64,000 nucleotides of DNA from Streptomyces sp. NBC_01294 (GTDB taxonomy: Bacteria > Actinomycetota > Actinomycetes > Streptomycetales > Streptomycetaceae). Numbering within the stretch: position 1 is the stretch's first letter; each line of letters opens with the position of its first letter. Below the pieces are notes generated by a model that was not told where the DNA came from, made no database searches, and was given only the letters and a program-made list of their open reading frames with translations. Below are positions 24,642 to 39,174 of the stretch, one piece after another. Where the stretch lies: positions 6,787,501 through 6,851,500 of the forward strand of contig NZ_CP108423.1 of NCBI RefSeq assembly GCF_035917235.1, read 5' to 3'. The translations under genes and the position numbers were made by a program.

Positions 24642-26618
24642 ATGACCTCAGCCACGCAGCCGGAACCCCTCTGGGCGCCGGGCCCCGACCGGATCGCCGC
24701 GGCCCGGATCACCGCCTTCCAGGCCTGGGCCGCGCAGCGCTTCGGAGCCCCCGCCGACGGTGGCTACCCCGCCCTGCACCGCTGGTCCGTCGACGAGCTC
24801 GACACCTTCTGGCAGGCCGTCGCCGAGTGGTTCGACGTCCGGTTCACCACCCCGTACGCATCCGTCCTCGCCGACCGCTCCATGCCCGGCGCACGCTGGT
24901 TCACGGGATCCACCCTCAACTACGCCGAGCACGCGCTGCGCGCCGCGGAGGACCCGGCCCGCGCCGACGACCCCGCCCTGCTGTACGTGGACGAGACCCA
25001 CGAGTCCGTCCCCGTCACCTGGGCCGAGCTCCGCCGCCAGGTCGGGTCGCTCGCCGCCGAACTGCGCGCCCTCGGCGTACGCCCCGGCGACCGGATCAGC
25101 GGCTACCTCCCCAACATCCCCGAGGCCGCCGTCGCCCTCCTCGCCACCGCCGCGGTCGGCGGCGTCTGGACCTCCTGCGCCCCCGACTTCGGCGCCCGCG
25201 CGGTCCTCGACCGCTTCCAGCAGGTCGAGCCCGTCGTCCTGTTCACCGTGGACGGCTACCGCTACGGCGGCAAGGAACACGACCGCCGCGACGCCGTCGC
25301 CGAGCTGCGCGAGGAGCTCCCCTCCCTGCGCGCCGTCGTCCACATCCCGCTCCTCGGCACGCCCGCCCCCGAGGGCGCCCTCGAATGGTCCGCCCTCACC
25401 GAGGCGGCCACCGAGCCCGTCTTCGAGCCGGTCCCCTTCGACCACCCCCTCTGGGTCCTCTACTCCTCCGGTACGACGGGCCTGCCCAAGGCCATCGTCC
25501 AGTCCCAGGGCGGGATCCTCCTCGAACACCTCAAGCAGCTGGGCCTGCACTGCGACCTCGGCCCGGAGGACCGGTTCTTCTGGTACACCTCCACCGGCTG
25601 GATGATGTGGAACTTCCTCATCTCCGGCCTGCTCACCGGCACCACCGTCGTCCTCTACGACGGCAGCCCGGGCTACCCCGACACGGGCGCCCAGTGGCGC
25701 ATCGCCGAGCGCACCGGGGCGACCCTGTACGGGACCTCCGCCGCCTACGTCATGGCCTGCCGCAAGGCCGAGGTCCACCCCTCCCGCGACTTCGACCTCT
25801 CCGCAGTCAAGTGCGTGGCCACCACCGGCTCCCCGCTCCCGCCCGACGGCTTCCGCTGGCTCCACGACGAGGTCGCCGAGGACCTCTGGATCGCCTCCGT
25901 CAGCGGCGGCACCGACGTCTGCAGCTGCTTCGCCGGCGCCGTCCCCACGCTCCCGGTCCACATCGGCGAGCTCCAGGCCGCCTGCCTCGGCACGGACCTC
26001 CAGTCCTGGGACCCGTCCGGCAAGCCGGTCATCGGCGAGGTCGGCGAGCTCGTCGTCGCCAACCCCATGCCGTCCATGCCGATCCACTTCTGGAACGACC
26101 CCGACGGCAGCCGCTACCGCGACAGCTACTTCGAGATGTTCCCCGGCGTCTGGCGCCACGGAGACTGGATCACGATTACCGACCACGGCTCGGTGATCAT
26201 CCACGGCCGCTCCGACTCCACGCTCAACCGCCAGGGCGTCCGGATGGGCTCCGCCGACATCTACGAGGCCGTCGAACGCCTCCCCGAGATCAAGGAGTCC
26301 CTGGTCATCGGCCTGGAGGAGCCGAACGGCGGCTACTGGATGCCGCTCTTCGTCCACCTCGCCCCCGGCGCCACCCTCGACGACGACCTGCGCGCCCGGA
26401 TCAAGGCGACGATCCGCGAGGAGCTCTCCCCGCGCCACGTCCCCGACGAGGTCATCGAGGTCCCGGGCATCCCGCACACCCTCACCGGCAAGCGCATCGA
26501 GGTCCCGGTCAAGCGACTCCTCCAGGGCGCCCCGCTGGCCAAGGCGGTCAACCCGGGCTCCGTCGACAACCTCGACCTCCTCCGCTTCTACGAGGAGCTG
26601 GCCCGCACCCGCGGCTGA
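24642..26618 (+). CDS. aacS: Acetoacetate-CoA ligase (acetoacetyl-CoA synthetase)
   Basis: 658 residues from ATG 24642, with GGGAG about eight bases upstream. It is an ANL-superfamily adenylating enzyme: AMP-binding P-loop YSSGTTGLPKAIVQ, then STGWMMWNFLISGLL, TGSPLPPDGFRWLHDEV, the SGGTDVCSCF motif typical of acetoacetyl-CoA synthetases, HGDWITITDHG, and the C-terminal catalytic Lys in TLTGKRIEVPVKRLL. It activates acetoacetate to acetoacetyl-CoA in the cytoplasm, feeding ketone bodies or leucine catabolites into central metabolism. It stands alone on the + strand with a 63-bp gap to the next gene. Confidence 0.93.
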   Translation: MTSATQPEPLWAPGPDRIAAARITAFQAWAAQRFGAPADGGYPALHRWSVDELDTFWQAVAEWFDVRFTTPYASVLADRSMPGARWFTGSTLNYAEHALRAAEDPARADDPALLYVDETHESVPVTWAELRRQVGSLAAELRALGVRPGDRISGYLPNIPEAAVALLATAAVGGVWTSCAPDFGARAVLDRFQQVEPVVLFTVDGYRYGGKEHDRRDAVAELREELPSLRAVVHIPLLGTPAPEGALEWSALTEAATEPVFEPVPFDHPLWVLYSSGTTGLPKAIVQSQGGILLEHLKQLGLHCDLGPEDRFFWYTSTGWMMWNFLISGLLTGTTVVLYDGSPGYPDTGAQWRIAERTGATLYGTSAAYVMACRKAEVHPSRDFDLSAVKCVATTGSPLPPDGFRWLHDEVAEDLWIASVSGGTDVCSCFAGAVPTLPVHIGELQAACLGTDLQSWDPSGKPVIGEVGELVVANPMPSMPIHFWNDPDGSRYRDSYFEMFPGVWRHGDWITITDHGSVIIHGRSDSTLNRQGVRMGSADIYEAVERLPEIKESLVIGLEEPNGGYWMPLFVHLAPGATLDDDLRARIKATIREELSPRHVPDEVIEVPGIPHTLTGKRIEVPVKRLLQGAPLAKAVNPGSVDNLDLLRFYEELARTRG

Positions 26619-26681
26619 GGCCACTGTCAGTGGCGCTGATTACTCTGAGTGAGCAAGTGATTGCGGCACTCAGGGGGAGCC

Positions 26682-27605
26682 ATGCCACGCAAGACGAACG
26701 ACACCGGTACGCACCGGACCCGCACCACCGACCGGCGCCGCACGCTGCGCCGCGAGGTCCCCAGCACCGTCGGCCTGCTCGCCGACGCCGGGGACTTCGC
26801 GGCCATGCGCGGCTACCGCAGCTTCACCTTCGACGACCACGACGACTACACCGACTACCTCCGCCACGTCGAGGGCCTGCTCCGGTCCCTCGCGGCCCAG
26901 GGCATCCACACCACCGTCGCCCTCTTCGATCCAGAGGAGTACGCCGACTACTGCGGGGAGAACGGCCTCGACCCGGACACGGCCGAGACCCGCAGCCGCT
27001 TCACCGCGGACCTGGCCGGCAGCGGCGCCGTTCTGCCCTACACCGGCCAGCCCATCGACGAACTCGTCCCGCTCCTCGTCGACGAGGCCGTCCGCCAGGC
27101 CACCTGGGAGTACGCCACCACCCTCCTCGCCGAAGTCGGCCGCTGCGCGGACTGCGGCGAGGACATCGGCCACGCCTCCTTCGAGCGGGCCACCGAAGCG
27201 CTCACACGCCTCGTGGCCGGCGCCGGCCCCGGCCATCACCACTTCGTCTGCAGCATCCCGACCTATACGCAGCAGCTCGTCGCCGTCCTGCACGCCGAGA
27301 CCACCGACGATCCGGACACCCCGCCCCGCGTCGAGGGCCGTGACGGCCTCGACTTCGTGACGGTCCTCGCCGCCGGGCTCGCCCTCGGCGGACCCGGGGG
27401 ACTGGTGGTGCGCAGCACCACCGAGGGCCACCGCGACCGGGTCCACGGCTGGCGCCTGGACCGCGGCCGCCTCACCGTGCTCTCCGCGGCGGCCGTCTTC
27501 AACGCCTACTGCACGGACGCCGACACCGGCGACCCCGTCGCCCCCGAACCGGGCGTCGAATACTGCCCCGGCTACGAGGTCGACGCCCCGGGCCCGCACC
27601 ACTAG
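26682..27605 (+). CDS. Conserved actinobacterial protein of unknown function
   Basis: 307 residues from ATG 26682, preceded by GGGGGAG. An Arg/Thr-rich basic leader (1-35) is followed by an acidic segment with SFTFDDHDDYTDYLRHVEGLLRSLAAQGIHTTVALFDPEEYADYC. A four-Cys-like element (CADCGEDIGH) sits in the middle. It has no membrane segment or known catalytic motif. It lies between aacS and a bidirectional terminator shared with ptsI, so it may be co-transcribed with aacS or use the short 63-bp gap as its promoter. I do not recognise a family. Confidence 0.75.
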   Translation: MPRKTNDTGTHRTRTTDRRRTLRREVPSTVGLLADAGDFAAMRGYRSFTFDDHDDYTDYLRHVEGLLRSLAAQGIHTTVALFDPEEYADYCGENGLDPDTAETRSRFTADLAGSGAVLPYTGQPIDELVPLLVDEAVRQATWEYATTLLAEVGRCADCGEDIGHASFERATEALTRLVAGAGPGHHHFVCSIPTYTQQLVAVLHAETTDDPDTPPRVEGRDGLDFVTVLAAGLALGGPGGLVVRSTTEGHRDRVHGWRLDRGRLTVLSAAAVFNAYCTDADTGDPVAPEPGVEYCPGYEVDAPGPHH

Positions 27606-27607
27606 AC

Positions 27608-27646
27608 GATCGAGGGGCCTTCGCCACCGGCGAAGGCCCCTCGATC
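27608..27646. terminator. Bidirectional terminator between the hypothetical gene and ptsI
   Basis: A perfect 18-bp stem (27608-27625 with 27629-27646) and a 3-base loop lie between the two convergent stop codons. Confidence 0.9.
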
Positions 27647-27666
27647 ATCCACACCACACCCTGCGG

Positions 27667-29337
27667 CTACTCGCCGGAGAGCACCGCCTGGGCGGCCACG
27701 CGGGCCTCCTCGGCACTGTCCGACGCACGAGCCGCCGCCGCGGCACGCTCGCACTGCGCCAGCGTGTACTTGGCGAGCGTCGCCCGCACATAGGGAATCG
27801 AAGCGGCACCCATCGACAGGGAGGTGACACCCAGACCCGTCAGCACACAGGCCAGCAGCGGGTCGGAAGCGGCCTCGCCGCAGACACCGCAGCTCTTGCC
27901 CTCCGCCTTGGCCGCATCGGCCGACATGGCGACGAGGTCGAGCAGCGCGGGCTGCCACGGGTCCTGCAGCCGGGAGACGGCACCGACCTGACGGTCGGCG
28001 GCGAAGGCGTACTGGGCCAGGTCATTGGTGCCCAGCGACAGGAACTCGACTTCCTGGAGGATGGAACGCGCCCGGAGCGCGGCGGAGGGGATCTCCACCA
28101 TCGCGCCGAACTTCGCGCGCAGACCGGCCTCCCGGCACGCGTCGGCGAACGCCTTGGCGTCGATCCGGTCCGCCACCATCGGGGCCATGACCTCGAGGTA
28201 GACCGGCAGCCCCTCGGCCGCCTTGGCCAGGGCGGTGAGCTGCGTACGCAGCACGTCCGGGTGGTCCAGGAGCGAGCGCAGCCCGCGCACGCCCAGCGCC
28301 GGGTTCGGTTCGTCGGCCGGCGTCAGGAAGTCCAGCGGCTTGTCGGCGCCGGCATCGAGCACACGTACGACGACACGGCCCTCGGGGAAGGCTTCGAGCA
28401 CCTTGCGGTAGGACTCGATCTGCTTCTCCTCGGACGGCGCCTTCTTGCTGTCGTCCAGGAACAGGAACTCGGTGCGGAACAGACCCACACCCTCCGCCCC
28501 CGCCTCGACGGCCGCCGGTACGTCCGCGGGACCGCCGACGTTGGCCAGCAGCGGCACCTTGTGACCGTCGGAGGTCGCGCCCGGACCGGACGAGGCGGCC
28601 AGAGCCGCCTTGCGCTCGGCGGCCGAGGCCTCCAGCTCGGCCCGCTTCTCCGGGGACGGGTCGACGAACAGGTCACCCGTGCTGCCGTCCACGGCGATCA
28701 GGGTGCCCTCGGCGATCTCACCGGCACCCGGCAGCGCCACGATCGCCGGTACGCCCAGCGCCCTCGCGAGGATCGCGCTGTGGCTGGTCGGCCCGCCCTC
28801 CTCGGTCACGAAACCGAGGACGAGCGCCGGGTCGAGCAGAGCCGTGTCGGCGGGAGCCAGGTCCCGCGCGATGAGCACGTACGGCTCGTCGCTGTCGGGC
28901 ACGCCCGGCATCGGCACGCCCAGCAGCCGCGCCACGATGCGGTTGCGCACGTCGTCCAGGTCGGCCACCCGGCCGGCCATGTACTCACCGGCCCCCGCGA
29001 GCAGATCGCGGTAGGAGGCGAAGGCGTCGTACACACCGCGTTCGGCGGTGCTGCCGACGGCGATGCGCCGGTCGACGTCCGCCATCAGCTCGGGGTCCTC
29101 GGCGATCATCGCCTGGGCCTCGAGCACGTGCTGGGCCTCGCCACCGGCCAGCTGGCCACGCGCGATCAGGTCGGCGGCCACCGCACTCACGGCCTGACGG
29201 GCGCGCCCCTGTTCGCGCGCCGCCTCATCCGCGGTGATCTGCTTGGCCGGCGGTTCGAGCACCGCCGTACCCATGTGCCGAACCTCGCCGATCGCCACAC
29301 CGTGGCTCACGCCGACGCCTCGCAGCGTTGTCTCCAT
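27667..29337 (-). CDS. ptsI: Phosphoenolpyruvate-protein phosphotransferase, PTS enzyme I
   Basis: 556 residues from ATG 29337 (METTLRGVGVSHGVAIG); the open frame extends 26 codons further without conservation. The active-site His186 lies in GGPTSHSAILARALG. The C-terminal PEP-binding barrel shows FRTEFLF, GTNDLAQYAFAADR and the VCGEAASDP element carrying the catalytic Cys. It transfers phosphate from PEP to HPr and on to IIA components for sugar and N-acetylglucosamine uptake. It is second in the crr-ptsI operon, 74 bp after crr, and ends at a shared bidirectional terminator. Confidence 0.96.
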   Translation of the reverse strand: METTLRGVGVSHGVAIGEVRHMGTAVLEPPAKQITADEAAREQGRARQAVSAVAADLIARGQLAGGEAQHVLEAQAMIAEDPELMADVDRRIAVGSTAERGVYDAFASYRDLLAGAGEYMAGRVADLDDVRNRIVARLLGVPMPGVPDSDEPYVLIARDLAPADTALLDPALVLGFVTEEGGPTSHSAILARALGVPAIVALPGAGEIAEGTLIAVDGSTGDLFVDPSPEKRAELEASAAERKAALAASSGPGATSDGHKVPLLANVGGPADVPAAVEAGAEGVGLFRTEFLFLDDSKKAPSEEKQIESYRKVLEAFPEGRVVVRVLDAGADKPLDFLTPADEPNPALGVRGLRSLLDHPDVLRTQLTALAKAAEGLPVYLEVMAPMVADRIDAKAFADACREAGLRAKFGAMVEIPSAALRARSILQEVEFLSLGTNDLAQYAFAADRQVGAVSRLQDPWQPALLDLVAMSADAAKAEGKSCGVCGEAASDPLLACVLTGLGVTSLSMGAASIPYVRATLAKYTLAQCERAAAAARASDSAEEARVAAQAVLSGE

Positions 29338-29411
29338 TTCACCCGTCTCCGATTGAGCGGCGGTCCGACCCGCCGCGGTGGATGTCCGACTCGCCTCTGC
29401 AGGCGGACGCG

Positions 29412-29861
29412 TCACTGCCAGCTGAAGAGAGCGTCGTCAGCCTTCACGTCGCCGGACTCGACGACGTCGGCGAGGGAGTCGGCCGTCGCCTCGAGCGCCA
29501 CGACGGGGCAGATCGGCGACTTGCCGGCGGCCTCGACCGCAGTGGGGTTCCAACGGATGACGGCCTGGCCGCGGGTCACGGTGTCGCCCTTGTTCACGAG
29601 GAGCTCGAAGCCCTCGCCGTTGAGCTGGACCGTGTCGATCCCGAGGTGCGTGAGGACACCGTGACCCTCGCCGTCGACGACTACGTACGCGTGCGGGTGC
29701 AGGGAGACGACCACACCGTCGACGGGGGACACCGCCTCCGAGGGCTCGCGCACGGGATCAATGGCAGTGCCCGGTCCCACCATCGCGCCGGAGAACACCG
29801 GATCGGGCACTGCCGCGAGTCCGATGGCGCGCCCGGCAAGTGGGGACGTCACGCTGGTCAT
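29412..29861 (-). CDS. crr: PTS glucose-type EIIA component (Crr-like)
   Basis: 149 residues from ATG 29861, with GGGAGG upstream. EIIA-Glc signatures are present: SPVDGVVVSLHPHAYVV and the phospho-accepting His72 in LTHLGIDTVQLNGEGF. In Streptomyces this soluble IIA serves N-acetylglucosamine permease components (NagE2-type) and carries regulatory roles. It heads the crr-ptsI operon. Two DasR-type boxes lie about 145-170 bp upstream, fitting known control by the GlcNAc-responsive repressor DasR. Confidence 0.95.
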   Translation of the reverse strand: MTSVTSPLAGRAIGLAAVPDPVFSGAMVGPGTAIDPVREPSEAVSPVDGVVVSLHPHAYVVVDGEGHGVLTHLGIDTVQLNGEGFELLVNKGDTVTRGQAVIRWNPTAVEAAGKSPICPVVALEATADSLADVVESGDVKADDALFSWQ

Positions 29862-30003
29862 GGGGGCCTCCCAGGGGTGGGGCTCTTCGTGTCGCCGTCA
29901 CTGCCTGTTGCGAACGGCGTACTCTTCAGAAGGATATGGCACAAGATGTTCGGGTTCGCCCGATGTCGATCCCGATCCGGGCTGGCCCTTCGGCACGGAG
30001 ACT

Positions 30004-30032
30004 AGTGGACTAGACCGGTGGACTAGACCATA
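30004..30032. promoter_or_regulatory. Two overlapping DasR-type (dre) boxes upstream of crr
   Basis: AGTGGACTAGACCGGT (30004-30019) and GGTGGACTAGACCATA (30017-30032) both resemble the dre consensus AGTGGTCTAGACCACT, sharing the TGG-CTAGACC core. They overlap by three bases. DasR control of crr-ptsI is established in S. coelicolor; binding here is inferred. The boxes also lie about 190 bp from the first candidate rrn promoter. Confidence 0.7.
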
Positions 30033-30180
30033 CGCCTGAATCGATTTGCTTGGGCACCCCCAGAGCGGTACTGTCGTGACTCCTGCCGGGACGCCTCGTG
30101 TGAACTTTTCGCGAACGGCCGATGGACGGGACTCCAACTCTCCAGTATCGATCTTGATCTCAAGATCACTCTTGCATGCC

Positions 30181-30607
30181 CTTTCGGTAATGCGGCGAGT
30201 GGTCAGGGGGACGGGAAATCGCTGATAGAGTCGGAATCGCCGGAAAGGGAAACGCGAAAGCGAATACCTGGAAAGCGCCGAGGAAATCGGACACGAAAGA
30301 GTCTGATAGAGTCGGAAACGCAAGAACAGAACGAAAGCCCGGAGGAAAGCCCCAGCGAATGTAGCTGCGGGTGAGTACAAAGGAAGCGTCCGTTCCTTGA
30401 GAACTCAACAGCGTGCCAAAAATCAACGCCAAAAGTTGATACCCCGTCCATTTCAGTGGATGAGGTTCCTTTGAAAAAGACCTGCGGGGTCGTCTTTGGA
30501 TGATGCTCGCAGGCAATTACACAGCGAGGACGTTGTGGCGCGTCGGTCTTATTCCGACCTGACGTGCCCGCTCTAAGTGATGTGTGCACCCGATTACGGG
30601 TAAACAT
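30181..30607 (+). promoter_or_regulatory. rRNA operon promoters and leader
   Basis: No gene is present between the crr upstream region and 16S. A ~19-base element, CTGATAGAGTCGGAAaCGC, occurs at about 30222 and 30303 (81 bp apart), each containing a TAGAGT -10-like box; the region is A-rich on the sense strand, as rrn promoters in Streptomyces are. The element TTGAGAACTCAACAGCGTG (about 30397-30416) resembles the antitermination boxA leader of streptomycete rrn operons. A GACCTGCGGGGTCGTC hairpin near 30480 probably belongs to the 16S processing stem. Confidence 0.65.
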
Positions 30608-35537
<4,930 letters not shown>

Positions 35538-35611
35538 AGTTGCTCGCGTCCACTGTGTTAGTTCTGAAATAACGAACAGCTGTGTTCATGCCAGCGTTCA
35601 AATTTCATAGT

Positions 35612-35731
35612 GTTTCGGTGGTCATAGCGTTAGGGAAACGCCCGGTTACATTCCGAACCCGGAAGCTAAGCCTTTCAGCGCCGATGGTACTGCAGGGGGG
35701 ACCCTGTGGGAGAGTAGGACGCCGCCGAACA
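35612..35731 (+). rRNA. rrf: 5S ribosomal RNA
   Basis: About 120 nt starting GTTTCGGTGGTCATAGCG and containing CGCCCGGTTACATTCCGAAC and GTGGGAGAGTAGGACGCCGC, all 5S landmarks. It lies about 75 nt after 23S and 12 nt before the operon terminator hairpin. Confidence 0.97.
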
Positions 35732-35743
35732 ATCATTGCGGGA

Positions 35744-35785
35744 AGCCCCGCACCAGACCCTTCGGGGTCCGGTGCGGGGCTTTTC
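35744..35785 (+). terminator. rRNA operon Rho-independent terminator
   Basis: A 17-bp stem (35744-35760 with 35765-35781) with one mismatch (A opposite C near the base of the loop), a TTCG tetraloop and a following T-run lies directly after 5S. Confidence 0.93.
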
Positions 35786-35868
35786 TGCGTTCAGGACATG
35801 TGTGCGGTCTCCTGTAAGGTCAGGGGGCATCGAACGACCATTTCTACAGTCACAGTGGAGGCCCCCGG

Positions 35869-36459
35869 GTGGAGGTCCAGGAGACTCGGGTTCAGACTGA
35901 CCGAATTTTCACCATTCCGAACGTCCTGAGCATGGCTCGCCTGGCCGGCGTGCCCTTGTTCCTGTGGCTCATCCTCGCCGAGTACGACGGATGGGCCCTG
36001 GCCGTCCTCATGCTCAGCGGGATCAGTGACTACCTCGACGGGAAGCTTGCGCGGCGCTGGAATCAGATCAGCAACCTCGGCCGGCTGCTGGACCCGGCCG
36101 CGGACCGCCTCTACATCCTGTCGACGCTCTTCGGTCTGACCTATCGCGAGATCCTGCCGCTGTGGCTCACCGGAGCGCTGCTGGCGCGTGAGCTGATGTT
36201 GCTGGTCATGGTGTGGATCCTGCGCCGTCACGGCTATCCGCCGCCGCAGGTCAACTTCCTCGGCAAGGCCGCGACCTTCAACCTGATGTACGCGTTTCCC
36301 TTGCTCCTGCTGAGTGATGGCACGGGCTGGTTGGCCTGGGTGGGGTCAGTTTTCGGATGGGCGTTCGCGGGATGGGGTACAACCCTCTACTGGTGGGCAG
36401 GAATCCTTTACGTGGTTCAAGTCCGCCGTCTGGTGAAGGCTGACGCCACGGCCGATTGA
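35869..36459 (+). CDS. CDP-alcohol phosphatidyltransferase (PgsA-like)
   Basis: 196 residues from GTG 35869. The family motif D-x2-DG-x2-AR-x8-G-x3-D-x3-D is intact in [20 protein letters not shown] followed by LLDPAADR. Four to six hydrophobic helices (for example [37 protein letters not shown]) place it in the membrane. It transfers a phosphatidyl group from CDP-diacylglycerol to an alcohol such as glycerol-3-phosphate or inositol; the acceptor is not evident. It is placed like mycobacterial pgsA2 (Rv1822), at the head of the DUF881-GarA cluster, about 80 bp after the rrn terminator. Confidence 0.88.
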   Translation: MEVQETRVQTDRIFTIPNVLSMARLAGVPLFLWLILAEYDGWALAVLMLSGISDYLDGKLARRWNQISNLGRLLDPAADRLYILSTLFGLTYREILPLWLTGALLARELMLLVMVWILRRHGYPPPQVNFLGKAATFNLMYAFPLLLLSDGTGWLAWVGSVFGWAFAGWGTTLYWWAGILYVVQVRRLVKADATAD

Positions 36460-36559
36460 GCCCGAGCGGCGACGGATGACGCGGAGGAGTTGCGGAGTCA
36501 CCGACCGAGACGGGCGGGAGTCGGCACGACTGTCATCTCTCAAGGAGGACTCTTCCGAC

Positions 36560-39055
36560 ATGAAGGCCGTCGTGATGGCCGGTGGCGAAGGCACACGCCT
36601 TCGCCCTATGACCTCGAGCATGCCCAAGCCGCTCCTGCCGGTGGCGAACCGGCCGATCATGGAGCATGTGCTCAGGCTGCTCAAGCGGCATGGGCTCAGC
36701 GAGACCGTGGTCACCGTGCAGTTCCTGGCGTCGCTCGTCAAGAACTATTTCGGGGATGGCGAAGAGCTCGGGATGGAGCTCACCTATGCCAACGAGGAGA
36801 AGCCACTCGGCACCGCCGGCAGCGTGAAGAATGCCGAGGAGGCCTTGAAGGATGACGCGTTCCTCGTCATTTCCGGCGACGCGCTCACCGACTTCGACCT
36901 CACCGATCTGATTCGCTTCCACAAGGAGAAGGGCGCACTCGTCACGGTGTGCCTGACCCGGGTGCCGAACCCGCTGGAATTCGGCATCACGATCGTCGAC
37001 GAGGAAGGCAAGGTCGAGCGCTTCCTGGAGAAGCCGACCTGGGGCCAGGTGTTCTCGGACACCGTCAACACCGGCATCTACGTCATGGAGCCCGAGGTCT
37101 TCAATTACGTGGACGCGGATGTCTCCGTGGACTGGTCCGGCGATGTCTTCCCTCAGCTGATGAAGGAAGGCCGGCCGATCTACGGCTATGTGGCCGAGGG
37201 CTACTGGGAGGACGTGGGCACCCACGAGAGCTACGTCAAGGCGCAGGCCGACGTGCTCGAGGGCAAGGTCCAGGTCGACATGGACGGCTTCGAGATCTCG
37301 CCCGGGGTGTGGATCGCAGAAGGGGCCGAGGTGAGCCCTGACGCGGTGCTGCGCGGGCCGCTGTACATCGGGGACTACGCCAAGGTCGAGGCCGGCGCGG
37401 AGATCCGCGAGCACACCGTCATCGGGTCGAACGTCGTCGTCAAGAGCGGCGCCTTCCTGCACCGGGCCGTCGTCCACGACAACGTGTACATCGGACCCCA
37501 CAGCAATCTCCGCGGCTGCGTCATCGGCAAGAACACCGACATCATGCGTGCCGCGCGGATCGAGGACGGGGCCGTCATCGGTGACGAGTGCCTCGTCGGC
37601 GAGGAATCGATCGTTCAGGGGAACGTGCGGGTCTACCCCTTCAAGACGATCGAGGCCGGCGCCTTCGTCAACACCTCCGTCATCTGGGAGTCCCGCGGAC
37701 AGGCGCATCTGTTCGGTGCGCGGGGAGTCTCCGGGATCCTGAACGTCGAGATCACCCCCGAGGTGGTGGTCCGGCTCGCCGGCGCCTATGCGACGACCCT
37801 GAAGAAGGGGGCGATCGTCACCACGGCCCGTGACCACTCCCGAGGCGCCCGAGCGCTCAAGCGGGCCGTGATCTCCGCGCTCCAGGCAAGCGCCATCAAC
37901 GTACGGGACCTGGAGAACGTCCCGCTTCCGGTGGCGCGGCAGCAGACCGCGCGCGGCAGCGCCGGCGGGATCGTCCTGCGGACCTCGCCGGGCGTGCCGG
38001 ACTCCGTCGACATCATGTTCCTGGACGAGCGGGGAGCCGACCTCTCGCTCCAGCAGCAGCGCAAGCTCGACCGGGTGTACGCGCGCCAGGAGTACCGGAG
38101 GGCGTTCCCCGGCGAGATCGGCGACCTGCAGTTCCCGGGCAGCGTCTTCGACGCCTACACGGGCTCGCTGCTGCGGCGGGTGGACACCACCGGGATCGGT
38201 GACGCCGGGCTCAAGGTGGTCGTGGACGCCTCCAACGGCAGCGCCGGGCTCGTTCTGCCGAGCTTGCTGGGACGGCTCGGCGTGGACGCCCTGACGATCA
38301 ATCCCGGGCTCGACGAGTCCAGGCCGACGGAGACCGCTGAGTCCCGGCGGGCCGGGCTGGTACGGCTCGGGGAGATCGTGGCCTCGGCGCGGGCGGCCTT
38401 CGGGGTGCGTTTCGACCCGGTGGGCGAGCGGATCTCCCTCGTGGACGAGCGCGGGCGGATCATCGAGGACGACCGGGCGCTCCTGGTGATGCTCGACCTG
38501 GTGGCCGCGGAGAAGCGCAGCGGCAAGGTCGCCCTGCCGGTGACCACGACGCGGGTCGCCGAGCAGGTGGCGGCGTACCACGGCACACAGGTGGAGTGGA
38601 CGACGACCTCGCCGGACGACCTGACCCGGGTGGGCCGGGCGGAGAACACCATCTTCGGCGGGGACGGCCGGGGCGGTTTCATCGTTCCGGAGTTCAGCAG
38701 TGTCTTCGACGGGTCGGCGGCCTTCGTGCAGCTGCTCGGGCTGGTGGCGCGCACACAGCTCACGCTGAGCCAGATCGACGCCCGGATTCCGCGGGCCCAC
38801 GTGCTCAAGCGGGACGTGCCGACGCCGTGGGCGGTGAAGGGGCTCGTCATGCGGCGGGTCGTGGAAGTCGCCGGAGACCGGCAGGTGGACACGACGGACG
38901 GGGTGCGGGTGGTCGAGGCCGACGGACGGTGGGCGCTGGTCCTGCCGGACCCGGCGGAAGCCGTCACCCACCTGTGGGCCGAAGGCCCCGACGACGCTTC
39001 CGCGCAGGCCCTGCTCGACGAGTGGGCGGCCGTGGTGGACGGGGCCGGGCACTGA
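36560..39055 (+). CDS. Sugar-1-phosphate nucleotidyltransferase (GDP-mannose pyrophosphorylase-like) fused to a degenerate phosphohexomutase domain
   Basis: 831 residues from ATG 36560, with AAGGAGG upstream. Residues 1-235 are a nucleotidyltransferase ([52 protein letters not shown]). Residues 250-385 are left-handed beta-helix hexapeptide repeats. About 400-831 is a phosphoglucomutase/phosphomannomutase fold, but its catalytic loops are changed: the phospho-Ser loop is TSPG (475-478) instead of TSHNP, the metal loop is DPVGER (619-624) instead of DxDxDR, the sugar loop is GGDGRGG (700-706), and the phosphate-binding RPSGTEP loop is LPDPAEA (795-801). I expect active NTP-sugar synthesis (probably GDP-mannose) and an inactive mutase domain, perhaps regulatory. 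Confidence 0.85.
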   Translation: MKAVVMAGGEGTRLRPMTSSMPKPLLPVANRPIMEHVLRLLKRHGLSETVVTVQFLASLVKNYFGDGEELGMELTYANEEKPLGTAGSVKNAEEALKDDAFLVISGDALTDFDLTDLIRFHKEKGALVTVCLTRVPNPLEFGITIVDEEGKVERFLEKPTWGQVFSDTVNTGIYVMEPEVFNYVDADVSVDWSGDVFPQLMKEGRPIYGYVAEGYWEDVGTHESYVKAQADVLEGKVQVDMDGFEISPGVWIAEGAEVSPDAVLRGPLYIGDYAKVEAGAEIREHTVIGSNVVVKSGAFLHRAVVHDNVYIGPHSNLRGCVIGKNTDIMRAARIEDGAVIGDECLVGEESIVQGNVRVYPFKTIEAGAFVNTSVIWESRGQAHLFGARGVSGILNVEITPEVVVRLAGAYATTLKKGAIVTTARDHSRGARALKRAVISALQASAINVRDLENVPLPVARQQTARGSAGGIVLRTSPGVPDSVDIMFLDERGADLSLQQQRKLDRVYARQEYRRAFPGEIGDLQFPGSVFDAYTGSLLRRVDTTGIGDAGLKVVVDASNGSAGLVLPSLLGRLGVDALTINPGLDESRPTETAESRRAGLVRLGEIVASARAAFGVRFDPVGERISLVDERGRIIEDDRALLVMLDLVAAEKRSGKVALPVTTTRVAEQVAAYHGTQVEWTTTSPDDLTRVGRAENTIFGGDGRGGFIVPEFSSVFDGSAAFVQLLGLVARTQLTLSQIDARIPRAHVLKRDVPTPWAVKGLVMRRVVEVAGDRQVDTTDGVRVVEADGRWALVLPDPAEAVTHLWAEGPDDASAQALLDEWAAVVDGAGH

Positions 39056-39087
39056 GTGCCGGGCACGCGGTGAGGTAGGCCATGAGT

Positions 39088-39127
39088 CCGGTGGGCAGGA
39101 CGGGGAGTTCCCCGTCCTGCCCACCGG
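39088..39127. terminator. Perfect 19-bp hairpin after the nucleotidyltransferase gene
   Basis: Arms 39088-39106 and 39109-39127 are perfect reverse complements with only two bases between them, so the effective loop is four or more bases. It lies 33 bp after the stop codon and separates this gene from the DUF881 cluster. Confidence 0.85.
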
Positions 39128-39174
39128 ATGGGCGCATTGGGTGTGTACGGCGCCGACATGCGACGATGTGCGGC

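Noticed and set aside
21713..27343. 1876-codon + strand open frame spanning GH31 and aacS
   Set aside because: It is Pro/Arg-rich, runs across repeats, antisense to GH31 and out of frame in aacS; no domain is recognisable.
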